64,000 nucleotides of DNA. Origin: Treponema sp. Its GTDB lineage: Bacteria; Spirochaetota; Spirochaetia; Treponematales; Treponemataceae. The notes under the pieces were generated by a model. The model made no database searches, was not told the DNA's origin, and saw only the letters and a list, made by a program, of their open reading frames with translations. Positions 34,080 to 42,190 of the stretch are shown piece after piece (position 1 is the stretch's first letter; every line of letters begins with the position of its first letter). Where the stretch lies: the NCBI GenBank assembly GCA_017548565.1, contig JAFYZU010000009.1:62001-126000 (forward strand). The letters run 5' to 3'. The position numbers and the translations under genes were made by a program.

Positions 34080-35563
34080 CGGCCGGTATCGCGTATCTGT
34101 CCTTCGATGTAATCAGGATCAAGAGTGCGGAGCAAGGTCGCTTCCGGTAAACTCTTGCTTATATATAGAACGCACGGATGACTGTCACATACCCAGTTTA
34201 ATTTTAATCCTGTTTCCGGATTTATTATCTGATAATCCTGAGGCAGAACCTTCAGCGAAACAAACTGTGGTGAAACAAATTCAATTTCATCCAGAGCGTT
34301 TATTTTATTAAGGGCAAGACAGGAGTACATTTTCCAGCCGTCTTTTTTTTCAAAAGGAACAACCCTTCTGTCGGGATGAATTTCAAGATCCTTTAATCTT
34401 GCTTCACGTGCCTGAGGATGCATTTTTTCAAGCTCTGATTTATATTCACCGTAATTTTTCTGTCCCAGCTCATAGATTTTTTCAAAATCAGCTTCTGTGA
34501 TTTCTGAGCCGATTTCTGCTGCAAGCTGATACTTGCTGTCGGATGCCCCTGTAGTAGTTTTGTCTGCATCTGCTTTATTGTAATAAAAACCGGTTGTGCT
34601 TTTTCTGTGGGCAGCATTTTCAAGCTCACTGATAAAAGGTTCTGCTTCTTTTGATGTAAGCTTTCCGTCAAGAACATCGAGTGCCTTTCTGTATGCTCTT
34701 GTTACCATTGCAACATAGTAGACGCTTTTCATTCTTCCTTCAATTTTCAGTGAATCTACTCCGGCGTTTTTCATATCTTCAAGATGTTCAATCATCCGTA
34801 AATCTTTTGAAGATAAAATTGCGGTAAAATCATCACCTTCGAAAATCGGAAAAAAATCACCTTTGCGCTGTTCTTCTTCGATAGATAAAAGTCCTGACTG
34901 TGCCAGAGCCTTTGCTTCATCCTTCGTTAAAAGATGATTTTCGTCGTGCCTTGAATTATCAAGTTTAAAATTCCATCGGCACCCGTGTGAACAGAAACCG
35001 CTTTGTGCACTTCGTCCTGTAAGATAGGCGCTCATAAGGCATCGTCCAGCATAAGCAATGCACATTGCTCCGTGACAGAAGGCTTCAAGCTCAATATCGG
35101 GAACAGAATCTTTTATTCGTTTAATCTGATTGAGGGATATTTCCCTTCCGAGAACGATTCTTGAAAATCCTATGGTTTTATACATTTTTACTGCTTCTGA
35201 ATTCACGCATGAGGCCTGGGTCGAAAGATGAAGCTGTACATCCGGAAATTCTTTTTGTAAAAGCGGGACAATTCCTATATCCTGAACAATAAAGGCGTCG
35301 ATAGGGTAGAGATGGAAATAATCAAGGTTTTGTTTTAAAGAGTCAATTTCATCATCATGAAAAGAAATGTTCAGGGCACAGTGAAGTTTTTTTCCGGGGT
35401 ATTTATTTTTAAGGTCAATGACTTTTTTGTATTCATCATCATAAAAATTATCTGCTTTTATTCTAAGTGAAAATTTTTTTAAACCGATATAGGCTGCATC
35501 GGCTCCATAAGCATAAGCGTACGAAAGTTTTTCTACATTTCCTGCCGGCGATAACAATTCCAT
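34076..35563 (-). CDS. U32 family protein, shorter form
   Basis: The 495-residue protein starts MELLSPAGNVEKLSYAYAYGADAAYIG, the standard U32 N-terminus. It carries HGAMCIAYAGRC, then FCSHGCRW, and later SLKIEGRMKSVYYVA. This cysteine set matches the Fe-S ligands seen in TrhP/UbiU-type members. The length suits the TrhP (YegQ) branch, which helps make 5-hydroxyuridine in tRNA, though old annotations call such proteins peptidases. It follows the alpha/beta hydrolase gene by 12 bp, so the two are probably co-transcribed. Its stop overlaps that of relA by 4 bp. The paralogue at 1-2064 is clearly longer. Confidence 0.88.
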   Translation of the reverse strand: MELLSPAGNVEKLSYAYAYGADAAYIGLKKFSLRIKADNFYDDEYKKVIDLKNKYPGKKLHCALNISFHDDEIDSLKQNLDYFHLYPIDAFIVQDIGIVPLLQKEFPDVQLHLSTQASCVNSEAVKMYKTIGFSRIVLGREISLNQIKRIKDSVPDIELEAFCHGAMCIAYAGRCLMSAYLTGRSAQSGFCSHGCRWNFKLDNSRHDENHLLTKDEAKALAQSGLLSIEEEQRKGDFFPIFEGDDFTAILSSKDLRMIEHLEDMKNAGVDSLKIEGRMKSVYYVAMVTRAYRKALDVLDGKLTSKEAEPFISELENAAHRKSTTGFYYNKADADKTTTGASDSKYQLAAEIGSEITEADFEKIYELGQKNYGEYKSELEKMHPQAREARLKDLEIHPDRRVVPFEKKDGWKMYSCLALNKINALDEIEFVSPQFVSLKVLPQDYQIINPETGLKLNWVCDSHPCVLYISKSLPEATLLRTLDPDYIEGQIRDTGR

Positions 35564-35575
35564 AAGGTTTTCCGT

Positions 35576-36577
35576 TTATGCTTCTGAATGAAGGCTGTGC
35601 TCAAGTCTCGGCTGATTTTCAATCTGGATTTTTTCGAGACCTGCAAAATATTCTGTAATTACAGTACCGACCTTATCCATTGCAAGGTGCGATTCGTGAA
35701 GATATTCATCTGCCATCTGGAACATGAACATCATATCCGGCCAGATATCAAGCGTACATTTGTTTCCGTTAGCAATAAGACGTTTTGCAAAGGTCTTTGC
35801 ATCATCTACGAGGATTTCCCTTTCGCCCATCTGGATGAAGGTCGGCGGAAAATTCTGAAGCTGTTCATCTGTTGCCAGAAGCGGAGATACGGATGGGCTT
35901 GAAGTATTTGCGGCATAGGTATAATCGGAAGCGCTCTGACGTATTACATCGGCACTTAAAATTTCATCGCTTGCTTTTTTTGCAGTAAGGATTCTTGAGG
36001 TTGAAGATACGTCTAGCCATGGAGAAAAAAGGATGAGATGCTTGATGCACGAACGGTAACGGTCACGAAGATTTAAAATCAGTGCACATGCGAGGGATGC
36101 TCCGGAGCCATCAGCGGCGATTATGATTTCAGGTTGTTTTGTTTTTCCTTCTTCTGCATTTAAGGAGCAGGCAACCTGTTCTTCTGTATAAACTGCACGG
36201 AATACTGTCTGAATATCTTCTATTGCGGCAGGACACGGATATGCAGGAGAAAGACGGAATTCAGGAACTATGACACGACTGAATGCCTTGCTTGCGAGAG
36301 ATGAACAGAAGCTCCTGTATGATGCGCGTGAACCTGCAACAAAGCAGCCTCCGTGAATATAAATTAAAACTCTGTTAGAAGCATAGATTTCAGGTGAAAG
36401 GATATCGCACGCAACAGACGCATGTTTTACTTCGTGACATTCAACACGGTTCGGTAAAAAAATAGTTTTGAATTCTGATTCAAGAGCACGTCTGAAACTG
36501 TCGACTGTCTGTTTCGGCTGATATGAAAGAAATCTTAATTTTTTAATTGCACCTTTTCTATCGTTTGTAATTCCCAT
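35576..36577 (-). CDS. Alpha/beta hydrolase (HSL-type esterase)
   Basis: The 333-residue protein has the hormone-sensitive-lipase fold: HGGCFVAGS forms the oxyanion-hole HGG motif, and the nucleophile elbow reads ADGSGASLA. A conserved DExxFAK-type segment near residue 265 (ILVDDAKTFAKRL) supplies the acid. A His is expected near residue 295, where WPDMMFMFQ replaces the usual WxGMxHxF, so the catalytic His is not obvious. I infer a small-ester hydrolase with an altered His region. The gene is leaderless: the -10 (TATAAT on the minus strand) ends six bases before the ATG. The promoter overlaps that of metA. Confidence 0.75.
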   Translation of the reverse strand: MGITNDRKGAIKKLRFLSYQPKQTVDSFRRALESEFKTIFLPNRVECHEVKHASVACDILSPEIYASNRVLIYIHGGCFVAGSRASYRSFCSSLASKAFSRVIVPEFRLSPAYPCPAAIEDIQTVFRAVYTEEQVACSLNAEEGKTKQPEIIIAADGSGASLACALILNLRDRYRSCIKHLILFSPWLDVSSTSRILTAKKASDEILSADVIRQSASDYTYAANTSSPSVSPLLATDEQLQNFPPTFIQMGEREILVDDAKTFAKRLIANGNKCTLDIWPDMMFMFQMADEYLHESHLAMDKVGTVITEYFAGLEKIQIENQPRLEHSLHSEA

Positions 36578-36583
36578 ACAAAC

Positions 36584-36616
36584 ATTATAGCAAAATTCAG
36601 AATTATTTGCTACAAT
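36584..36616. promoter_or_regulatory. Interlocked divergent promoters of metA and the hydrolase gene
   Basis: On the plus strand TAGCAA (36588-36593), 17 bp, TACAAT (36611-36616) drives metA. On the minus strand TAGCAA (36612-36607), 17 bp, TATAAT (36589-36584) drives the hydrolase. The inverted repeat TAGCAAA / TTTGCTA (36588-36594 and 36606-36612) supplies both -35 boxes, and each -10 overlaps the other gene's -35. Confidence 0.55.
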
Positions 36617-36634
36617 TCAATAGGAGTAATTAAT

Positions 36635-37543
36635 ATGCCTATAAAGATTCAATCAGATTTACCAGCCTGTCATATTCTTGAGCAGGAAAATATTTTTGTA
36701 ATGACAGAAAAAAGAGCCGCTTCTCAGGATATACGTCCACTTAAAATCGCGATTGTAAATCTTATGCCTACAAAGGAAGTGACCGAAACACAGCTGCTTC
36801 GTCTTCTTGGAAATACACCTCTTCAGATTGAAATATCTTTGGTGCGCATGGAAAATCATGACAGCAAAAATACACAGAAGGATTATCTTGATAAATTTTA
36901 TATTCCGTCAAGTGAGATTTTTAAACAGAAATTCGACGGCATGATAATTACAGGAGCACCGGTTGAACAGCTTGCATTTGAATCAGTTGATTACTGGAAA
37001 GAGCTTTGTTCAATTATGGATTATGCAAAGGAAAATGTTTATTCAACCCTTTATGTGTGCTGGGGAAGCTTCGCGGGACTTTATCATCATTATGGAATAA
37101 AAAAATATCCTCTTCAGAAAAAGCTTTCGGGTATTTTCATGAATGAAAGGACAACAGAAGGTGAGCCTCTTTTACGAGGGTTTGACGATACCTTTCCTAT
37201 TCCTCAGTCACGGCATACGACACTCAAAAAAGAAGATGTCCAGAACTGTAAGGATTTAATCATTCTTGCAGAATCGGCAGAAGCCGGAGTTACAATCATA
37301 AAATCAAAGGATAACCGTGAAATTTTCATGACCGGTCATCTTGAATACGATACCCTTACACTCGCCGAAGAATATTACAGAGATACAGATAAAGGAATGA
37401 AGGTTCCGCTCCCGAAAAATTATTTTCCGACGAACAATGTAAACAGAATGCCGACCAGTTACTGGAGAAGTACGGCTCATCTGTTCTATACAAACTGGCT
37501 CAATTATTATGTATATCAGGCAACGCCGTTTAATTTCATTTAA
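36635..37543 (+). CDS. metAA: Homoserine O-acetyltransferase (MetA family)
   Basis: The 302-residue enzyme activates homoserine for methionine synthesis. The catalytic Cys is in CWGSFAGLYHHYG, and the conserved LMPTKEVTETQLLRLL and GHLEYDT blocks are present. Family studies tie a Glu after GAP(V/L) to acetyl-CoA use and a Gly there to succinyl-CoA use. This protein reads TGAPVEQL, so acetyl transfer is predicted. The active site has SF where many members have AQ after CWG. A ribosome binding site (AGGAG) precedes the ATG. I saw no SAM riboswitch or T-box in the short leader. It ends 4 bp from the convergent radical SAM gene. Confidence 0.92.
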   Translation: MPIKIQSDLPACHILEQENIFVMTEKRAASQDIRPLKIAIVNLMPTKEVTETQLLRLLGNTPLQIEISLVRMENHDSKNTQKDYLDKFYIPSSEIFKQKFDGMIITGAPVEQLAFESVDYWKELCSIMDYAKENVYSTLYVCWGSFAGLYHHYGIKKYPLQKKLSGIFMNERTTEGEPLLRGFDDTFPIPQSRHTTLKKEDVQNCKDLIILAESAEAGVTIIKSKDNREIFMTGHLEYDTLTLAEEYYRDTDKGMKVPLPKNYFPTNNVNRMPTSYWRSTAHLFYTNWLNYYVYQATPFNFI

Positions 37544-37547
37544 GCAG

Positions 37548-38642
37548 TTATTTATTTAAAAGCTCGTAGTTGCAGTGCGCGGGTCCCGATTCCATATCAT
37601 GATGAAGATGAAGTCCGTTGCCAAGACATTTATTCCACTGTCTGCAGTTTTTACATTTTCCTTTTTTTGTCCATGAACGGTTCCTTAAAATTTCGAAACG
37701 GTTGTTCCATATGTCCATAAAGCTTTCTCTATAAATGTTTCCCTGAATAAAATTCTTTGAACGTACGCTGAGACAGGCAGATATTGAACCGTCACACATT
37801 ACAGAGCCAACATTAATTCCACCGCGGCAGAAGAAAAAGAAATCTCTTGCTTTAAGTTCATATTTTCCAAGCCAGCCTTCGCATGAATAATTTAAATGGA
37901 TGGAACGCCCATAACTGTCTTTATACGAGCGTGTTTCTTTTATAAATTCCATGAGTTTTATGTATTCATCCTTCGTAAGCGAAAGATCGTTTTTTTCTGC
38001 ACGTCCTTCAGGGAAAATTGAAAAAATGCGCCATTGTCTTACACCACGTTCAATAAGGTCATCACGAAGTGTGTTCAGAGTGCCCAGGTTTTTTTTATGT
38101 ATACAAGTGATTACGTCAAAAGCAAAGCTGTAAGGATTTTTTTTCTGATGTTCAACTGCAAGCTTTATTCCTTCACAGACTTTTTTGTAGGAAAGAGGAT
38201 TTACCCGTAAATAAGAGTGCTCTTTCTCAGGTCCGTCAAGACTGAAGCTCATAGAAGTCATTCCGCTTTTTACGAGGGATTCAAAACGTTCGGGTGTTAA
38301 AAGCATTGCATTGGTAACTATTCCCCAGTTAAAACCACGCTTCTTTATCTGCTGACCGATGCTCTCAAGATCATCACGAAGAAGAGGTTCTCCGCCTGTT
38401 ATGCAGACTGTTAATTTATTTGATTTGTTTTTTGATTTAATGTCATCAAGAACGTTCAGAAAATCCTGAGCCTTCATGTCAGGAGTGTCCGAGGTTTTAA
38501 GACAGTCACTCCCGCAATGAAGACAATTCAGGTTACATCTGAGCGTGCATTCCCAGAAAAGATAATTAAGCTCGTGCTTTTTTACGACATTTTTTCTGTA
38601 GATACTGAAAATCAGGTGTTTAAATGAAATTAAAGGATTCAT
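37548..38642 (-). CDS. Radical SAM/SPASM maturase of an rSAM/lipoprotein pair
   Basis: The 364-residue protein has the radical SAM cluster motif CxxxCxxC (Cys36, Cys40, Cys43 in LRCNLNCLHCG), the SAM-binding TGGEPLL, and a C-terminal SPASM domain. The SPASM cysteines are in FFCRGG, SVMCDGSISACLSV, KGKCKNCRQWNKC and a final HCNYE. SPASM proteins mostly modify peptides or proteins. The neighbour 14 bp upstream encodes a 60-residue lipoprotein. From memory this matches a genome-mined rSAM/lipoprotein pairing (TIGR04133 type) found in Bacteroidetes and treponemes; the reaction is not known to me. The ATG lies six bases after a TATAAT with no ribosome binding site, so the enzyme may also be transcribed on its own. 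Confidence 0.85.
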   Translation of the reverse strand: MNPLISFKHLIFSIYRKNVVKKHELNYLFWECTLRCNLNCLHCGSDCLKTSDTPDMKAQDFLNVLDDIKSKNKSNKLTVCITGGEPLLRDDLESIGQQIKKRGFNWGIVTNAMLLTPERFESLVKSGMTSMSFSLDGPEKEHSYLRVNPLSYKKVCEGIKLAVEHQKKNPYSFAFDVITCIHKKNLGTLNTLRDDLIERGVRQWRIFSIFPEGRAEKNDLSLTKDEYIKLMEFIKETRSYKDSYGRSIHLNYSCEGWLGKYELKARDFFFFCRGGINVGSVMCDGSISACLSVRSKNFIQGNIYRESFMDIWNNRFEILRNRSWTKKGKCKNCRQWNKCLGNGLHLHHDMESGPAHCNYELLNK

Positions 38643-38656
38643 CTATATATTATATT

Positions 38657-38839
38657 TCAGTTTAATTCTCCAGAAATATTCTGTTCTTCAGGAGTTTCTT
38701 CGGTCTGCTCTGTTTTGTATTTTTCAAAATCTTCATCAGGCGGAACGACCATTCCGTAGCATGAAACAAGCATTCCTATTCCGAAAACTGTTGCCATAAG
38801 GGCAATTATTTTTTTCCACGTCCAGGTGATTTTTTTCAT
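38657..38839 (-). CDS. 60-residue lipoprotein partner of the radical SAM enzyme
   Basis: The product has a basic, Trp-containing start (MKKITWTWKK), a hydrophobic segment, and a lipobox LVSC with the lipidated cysteine at position 27. The mature part is only 34 residues: CYGMVVPPDEDF, then an acidic Glu/Thr/Gln tail ending SGELN. The Cys-Tyr-Gly-Met-x-x-Pro opening right after lipidation recalls the YGMP/YGTP-like motif of small lipoproteins paired with radical SAM enzymes in Bacteroidetes. A strong ribosome binding site (AGGAGG) precedes the ATG. It lies 19 bp after the ilvC stop and 14 bp before the radical SAM gene, and is the likely substrate. Despite its size it is a convincing gene. Confidence 0.8.
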   Translation of the reverse strand: MKKITWTWKKIIALMATVFGIGMLVSCYGMVVPPDEDFEKYKTEQTEETPEEQNISGELN

Positions 38840-38858
38840 TTTTATCCTCCTGATATGA

Positions 38859-40337
38859 TTAAAGTACAGGTTTCATTGCAGTCATGTAAGCGCGGAGTCT
38901 TCGTCCTACTGCTTCAATAGGATGATTTCTTATCTCTGCATTAACTGCAACAAGTTCTGCGTTGTTTACGCCAGTATCTTTAAGTTCAAGACCTTTACCG
39001 ATAACATCTGTATGAAGCTTAGGCATCAAATCCTTTGCCATCATAGGTGCTGCTACACGGCTAAACAAATAACATCCGTATTCTGCTGTATCTGAAATTA
39101 CCCTGTTCATTTCGTAAAGACGCTTTCTGTCAATAAGATTTGCAATAAGTGGAACTTCATGAAGCGATTCATAATATGCACTTTCAGGTTTGATTCCTGC
39201 GTCTACCATTGTTTCGAATGCAAGCTCACAGCCGGCTTTTACCATTGCAACAAGAAGTATTCCTTTATCGAAATATTCCTGTTCTGTTATTTCTTCAGTG
39301 CTTTCGGCATTCTTTTCAAAAGGAAGCTTTCCTGTGTCTTCGCGCCATGTAAGTAAATCCTTATCTCCTGCTTTCCAGTCTTCCATCATAGTGCTTGAGA
39401 ATTTTCCGCTGATGATGTCATCCATGTGCTTCTGATAAAGAGGAGCAAGAAGTTTTTTAATCTCTTTTGAAAGTTCATTTGCCCTGATTTTTGCAGGATT
39501 AGAAAGTCTGTCCATCATGTTTGTAATACCGCCCCATTTAAGAGCTTCACTTACTACATTCCAGCCGTGCATCAAAAGCTTTGTTGCATATTCAGGTGAA
39601 ATTCCTTCTTCAATCATTTTATCGTAGCATACGATTGTTCCTGCCTGTAGCATACCGCAAAGAATAGTCTGTTCGCCCATAAGATCAGATTTAACTTCTG
39701 CGATGAATGAGCTTTCAAGAACACCTGCCTTAGAACCACCCATTCCTACTGCGAGAGCCTTTGCATAAGCCCATCCCTTGCCCTCAGGATCATTTGCCGG
39801 GTGAACTGCAATTAAATCAGGAACTCCAAAGCCTCTCTGGAATTCGTGCCAGACTTCAGTTCCAGGACCTTTAGGTGCACACATTACTACTGTAATATCA
39901 GGACGGATAATCATTCCTTCTTCTATCATATTGAAGCCGTGTGAATACCACAAAGCAGAGCCTTTTTTCATTTTTGACATTACTTCTGTAATTACAGGTG
40001 TATGCTGTTTATCCGGAGTAAGGTTTCCGACCAAATCGGCAGTAGGAATCATTTCGTCGTAAGTTCCAACTTTGAATCCGTTTTCTGTCGCATTTTTCCA
40101 TGACTGTCGTTTTTCCTTGATTGCTGCTTCACGCAATGCATAACTTACATCAAGACCGCTGTCACGAAGACATAAGCCCTGGTTTAATCCCTGTGCACCG
40201 CAGCCTACTATAACGATTTTTTTACCTTTAAGAGCATTAACTCCGTCTGCAAATTCGTCTTTTGACATTGAACGGCAGTGACCTAACTGTAAGCGTGCTT
40301 CACGCCATGGAATTTTATTGAAATAATTTTCACCCAT
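38859..40337 (-). CDS. ilvC: Ketol-acid reductoisomerase, class II (long form)
   Basis: The 492-residue enzyme converts acetolactate and acetohydroxybutyrate to the dihydroxy acids of valine and isoleucine synthesis with NADPH and Mg2+. The Rossmann segment reads [21 protein letters not shown]. Metal and substrate residues lie in GMLQAG, in [11 protein letters not shown] and in the duplicated C-terminal knotted domain (EKNA ... [20 protein letters not shown]). Its length matches the E. coli-type class II enzyme, not the 330-residue class I form. A promoter (TTTACA-17-TATAAT) and ribosome binding site (GAGG) precede it. It is divergent from the lrp-type regulator, which may control it. The lipoprotein and radical SAM genes follow on the same strand within 19 bp. 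Confidence 0.95.
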   Translation of the reverse strand: MGENYFNKIPWREARLQLGHCRSMSKDEFADGVNALKGKKIVIVGCGAQGLNQGLCLRDSGLDVSYALREAAIKEKRQSWKNATENGFKVGTYDEMIPTADLVGNLTPDKQHTPVITEVMSKMKKGSALWYSHGFNMIEEGMIIRPDITVVMCAPKGPGTEVWHEFQRGFGVPDLIAVHPANDPEGKGWAYAKALAVGMGGSKAGVLESSFIAEVKSDLMGEQTILCGMLQAGTIVCYDKMIEEGISPEYATKLLMHGWNVVSEALKWGGITNMMDRLSNPAKIRANELSKEIKKLLAPLYQKHMDDIISGKFSSTMMEDWKAGDKDLLTWREDTGKLPFEKNAESTEEITEQEYFDKGILLVAMVKAGCELAFETMVDAGIKPESAYYESLHEVPLIANLIDRKRLYEMNRVISDTAEYGCYLFSRVAAPMMAKDLMPKLHTDVIGKGLELKDTGVNNAELVAVNAEIRNHPIEAVGRRLRAYMTAMKPVL

Positions 40338-40372
40338 ATCTGTACCTCAATTTTTCTATATATAGTTCTATA

Positions 40373-40401
40373 ATTATAATTCAAAGAAATGTTTGTGTAA
40401 A
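40373..40401 (-). promoter_or_regulatory. ilvC promoter (TTTACA-17-TATAAT)
   Basis: On the minus strand TTTACA (40401-40396) and TATAAT (40378-40373) are spaced 17 bp, with about 30 bases of leader before the ATG at 40337. Confidence 0.55.
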
Positions 40402-40412
40402 TATTCAGTTTT

Positions 40413-40461
40413 CTATTAATAGCATCGCTTTCTTGTAAATAGCGTCTTTTTATAGTATAAT
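40413..40461 (+). promoter_or_regulatory. lrp promoter with phased repeats and a palindrome
   Basis: TTGTAA (40433-40438) and TATAAT (40456-40461) are spaced 17 bp. AATAGCATC (40418-40426) and AATAGCGTC (40438-40446) repeat 20 bp apart, about two helical turns, and the second copy lies inside the core promoter. The palindrome CTATTAATAG is at 40413-40422. This fits a binding region for the Lrp-type protein, which usually regulates itself and its neighbour. Confidence 0.5.
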
Positions 40462-40501
40462 TATTGAATTGAAAACACCTGGATATTTTGGGAGAACAAA
40501 A

Positions 40502-40987
40502 ATGGACGAAATTCTTGATTTATTGAGACAGAATGCAAGATTGTCTGTTTCGGACATTGCATCTATGACTAAGAAAACACCTGAGGAAGTAACTGCAATC
40601 ATCAAAAAACTGGAAGATGATGGTGTAATTCTTAAGTACGCGGCCATTGTTAATCCCGAAAAAGATAAAGTCGCGAAGGACATGGTAAGAGCTGAGATTC
40701 AGATTCAGGTTCAGCCGCAGAGAGAACACGGTTTTGATGCAATTGCAGACCGCATTTACCGCTTTCCGCAGGTAAAATCTCTTTATCTTATGAGCGGCGG
40801 CTATGATCTTAAGGTAATTATCGAAGGAGACAATCTTAAAGAGGTTGCCCTGTTTGTAAGCGAAAAGCTTTCTACACTTGAAGGGGTGCGTTCAACAAAA
40901 ACAAATTTTGTACTTAAAACATACAAGGAAAATGACATTGTTTACGTAGAAGATGAACGTGACCGGCGGGAAGGTGTACAGGCTTAA
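40502..40987 (+). CDS. Lrp/AsnC-family transcriptional regulator
   Basis: The 161-residue protein has an N-terminal winged helix-turn-helix (residues 1-55; LLRQNARLSVSDIASM, VTAIIKKLEDDGVI). A C-terminal RAM/AsnC ligand domain follows, with the conserved SGGYDL turn at the dimer interface. Such proteins form octamers and sense amino acids. The ATG at 40502 is preceded by GGGAG at the right spacing; the upstream in-frame TTG at 40469 lacks one. It is divergent from ilvC and 13 bp before an aminotransferase gene, so branched-chain or aromatic amino-acid control is a fair inference. Confidence 0.9.
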   Translation: MDEILDLLRQNARLSVSDIASMTKKTPEEVTAIIKKLEDDGVILKYAAIVNPEKDKVAKDMVRAEIQIQVQPQREHGFDAIADRIYRFPQVKSLYLMSGGYDLKVIIEGDNLKEVALFVSEKLSTLEGVRSTKTNFVLKTYKENDIVYVEDERDRREGVQA

Positions 40988-41000
40988 TCTGGAGTGTTAA

Positions 41001-42173
41001 ATGAATAATAGAAAAGATAAATTTTCCAGTAAGATGGAATCAATTCCGCCGTCCGGAATCCGTAAATTTTTTGAACTTTGTATAGGTCATGATGATATAA
41101 TATCGCTTGGTGTAGGAGAGCCTGATTTTCCGACTCCATGGGTAATAAGGGAAGAGGCTTTCTATCATCTTGAAAAGGGACATACATCGTATACCTCAAA
41201 CTGGGGTTTGATTGAACTGCGTGAAGAAATCTGTAAGTATCTTGAACGATTCAATCTTTTTTACGATCCGAAAACTGAGATTTTACCGACGGTTGGTGCT
41301 TCTGAAGGACTTGATTTAGTTCTCCGTTCAATTTTGAATCCCGGAGATGAGATAATTGTCTGCGAGCCTTGTTATGTAAACTATCAGCCGCTTTCTGCTT
41401 TGTGTGATGCAACTGTAATCCATCTTGATACAAGTAAGACAGGTCTTTATCCCACGGCAGAAGCAATTGAAAAAGCATGTACATCAAAAACAAAGGCTGT
41501 AATGTTCTGTTCACCGAGTAATCCTACGGGACGAATAATACCGGAAGCAGAACTTAAAAAGATTGCAGAGGTTGTTAAAAAGCACGAAATCTGGTGTCTG
41601 AGCGACGAAATCTATTGTGAACTTATTTACGATAATCATAAGCATGTATCAATCGGTTCGTTTCCGGGTATGAAGGATTATGCAATTATTTTCAACGGAT
41701 TCAGCAAGGCTTTTGCAATGACAGGATGGAGGATCGGTTATATTGCCGCTCCACACGATCTGCTTGTTCAGTGCTGTAAGCTTCATGGTTATAATACAAT
41801 CTGTCCTCCGATTTTCAGTCAGTATGCTGCGGCAGAAGGCCTTAGAAACGGATGGGCAGAAGTAGAAAGAATGAGGATAAGCTATCAGCAGAGAAGAAAC
41901 CTGATGCTCAATGCATTTAAAGAGATGGGACTTTCCTGCTTTGAGCCTGAGGGTGCTTTTTACATGTTCCCTGATATCCGTTCTACAGGTTTAACAAGCG
42001 AACAGTTTGCAACTGAATTGATTCAGAAATATAACGTTGCTGTTGTACCTGGCAGCTGCTTTGGAGAGGCTGGAGAAGGCTTTATCCGATGCTGTTATGC
42101 TACGGACATCAACAAGATAAAGATTGCTATGGAAAGAATAGCAGAGTTAGTAAAGCAAAAAACTAAGAAATAA
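41001..42173 (+). CDS. Class I PLP-dependent aminotransferase
   Basis: The 390-residue aminotransferase has the fold-type I set: SLGVGEPDFPTP near the N-terminus, ASEGLDLVLR, SPSNPTG, SDEIYCELIY with the PLP-contacting Asp and Tyr, the Schiff-base lysine in NGFSKAFAMTGWRIGY, and a C-terminal Arg in FIRCCYA. The subgroup resembles aspartate/aromatic (PatA-like) aminotransferases. The amino acid used cannot be fixed from sequence. It overlaps no gene but follows the Lrp-type regulator by 13 bp, a common pairing, so it is probably its target. The TPR protein gene follows after 17 bp. Confidence 0.88.
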   Translation: MNNRKDKFSSKMESIPPSGIRKFFELCIGHDDIISLGVGEPDFPTPWVIREEAFYHLEKGHTSYTSNWGLIELREEICKYLERFNLFYDPKTEILPTVGASEGLDLVLRSILNPGDEIIVCEPCYVNYQPLSALCDATVIHLDTSKTGLYPTAEAIEKACTSKTKAVMFCSPSNPTGRIIPEAELKKIAEVVKKHEIWCLSDEIYCELIYDNHKHVSIGSFPGMKDYAIIFNGFSKAFAMTGWRIGYIAAPHDLLVQCCKLHGYNTICPPIFSQYAAAEGLRNGWAEVERMRISYQQRRNLMLNAFKEMGLSCFEPEGAFYMFPDIRSTGLTSEQFATELIQKYNVAVVPGSCFGEAGEGFIRCCYATDINKIKIAMERIAELVKQKTKK

Positions 42174-42190
42174 TTCCAGGGGAGATTATA

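Noticed and set aside
36617-36634. Possible SAM riboswitch or T-box before metA
   Set aside because: Only about 20 bases lie between the -10 box and the start codon, too short for either element.
40338-40501. Possible T-box or leader peptide attenuator for ilvC
   Set aside because: The ilvC leader is only about 30 bases and shows no T-box sequence or run of Ile/Val/Leu codons.
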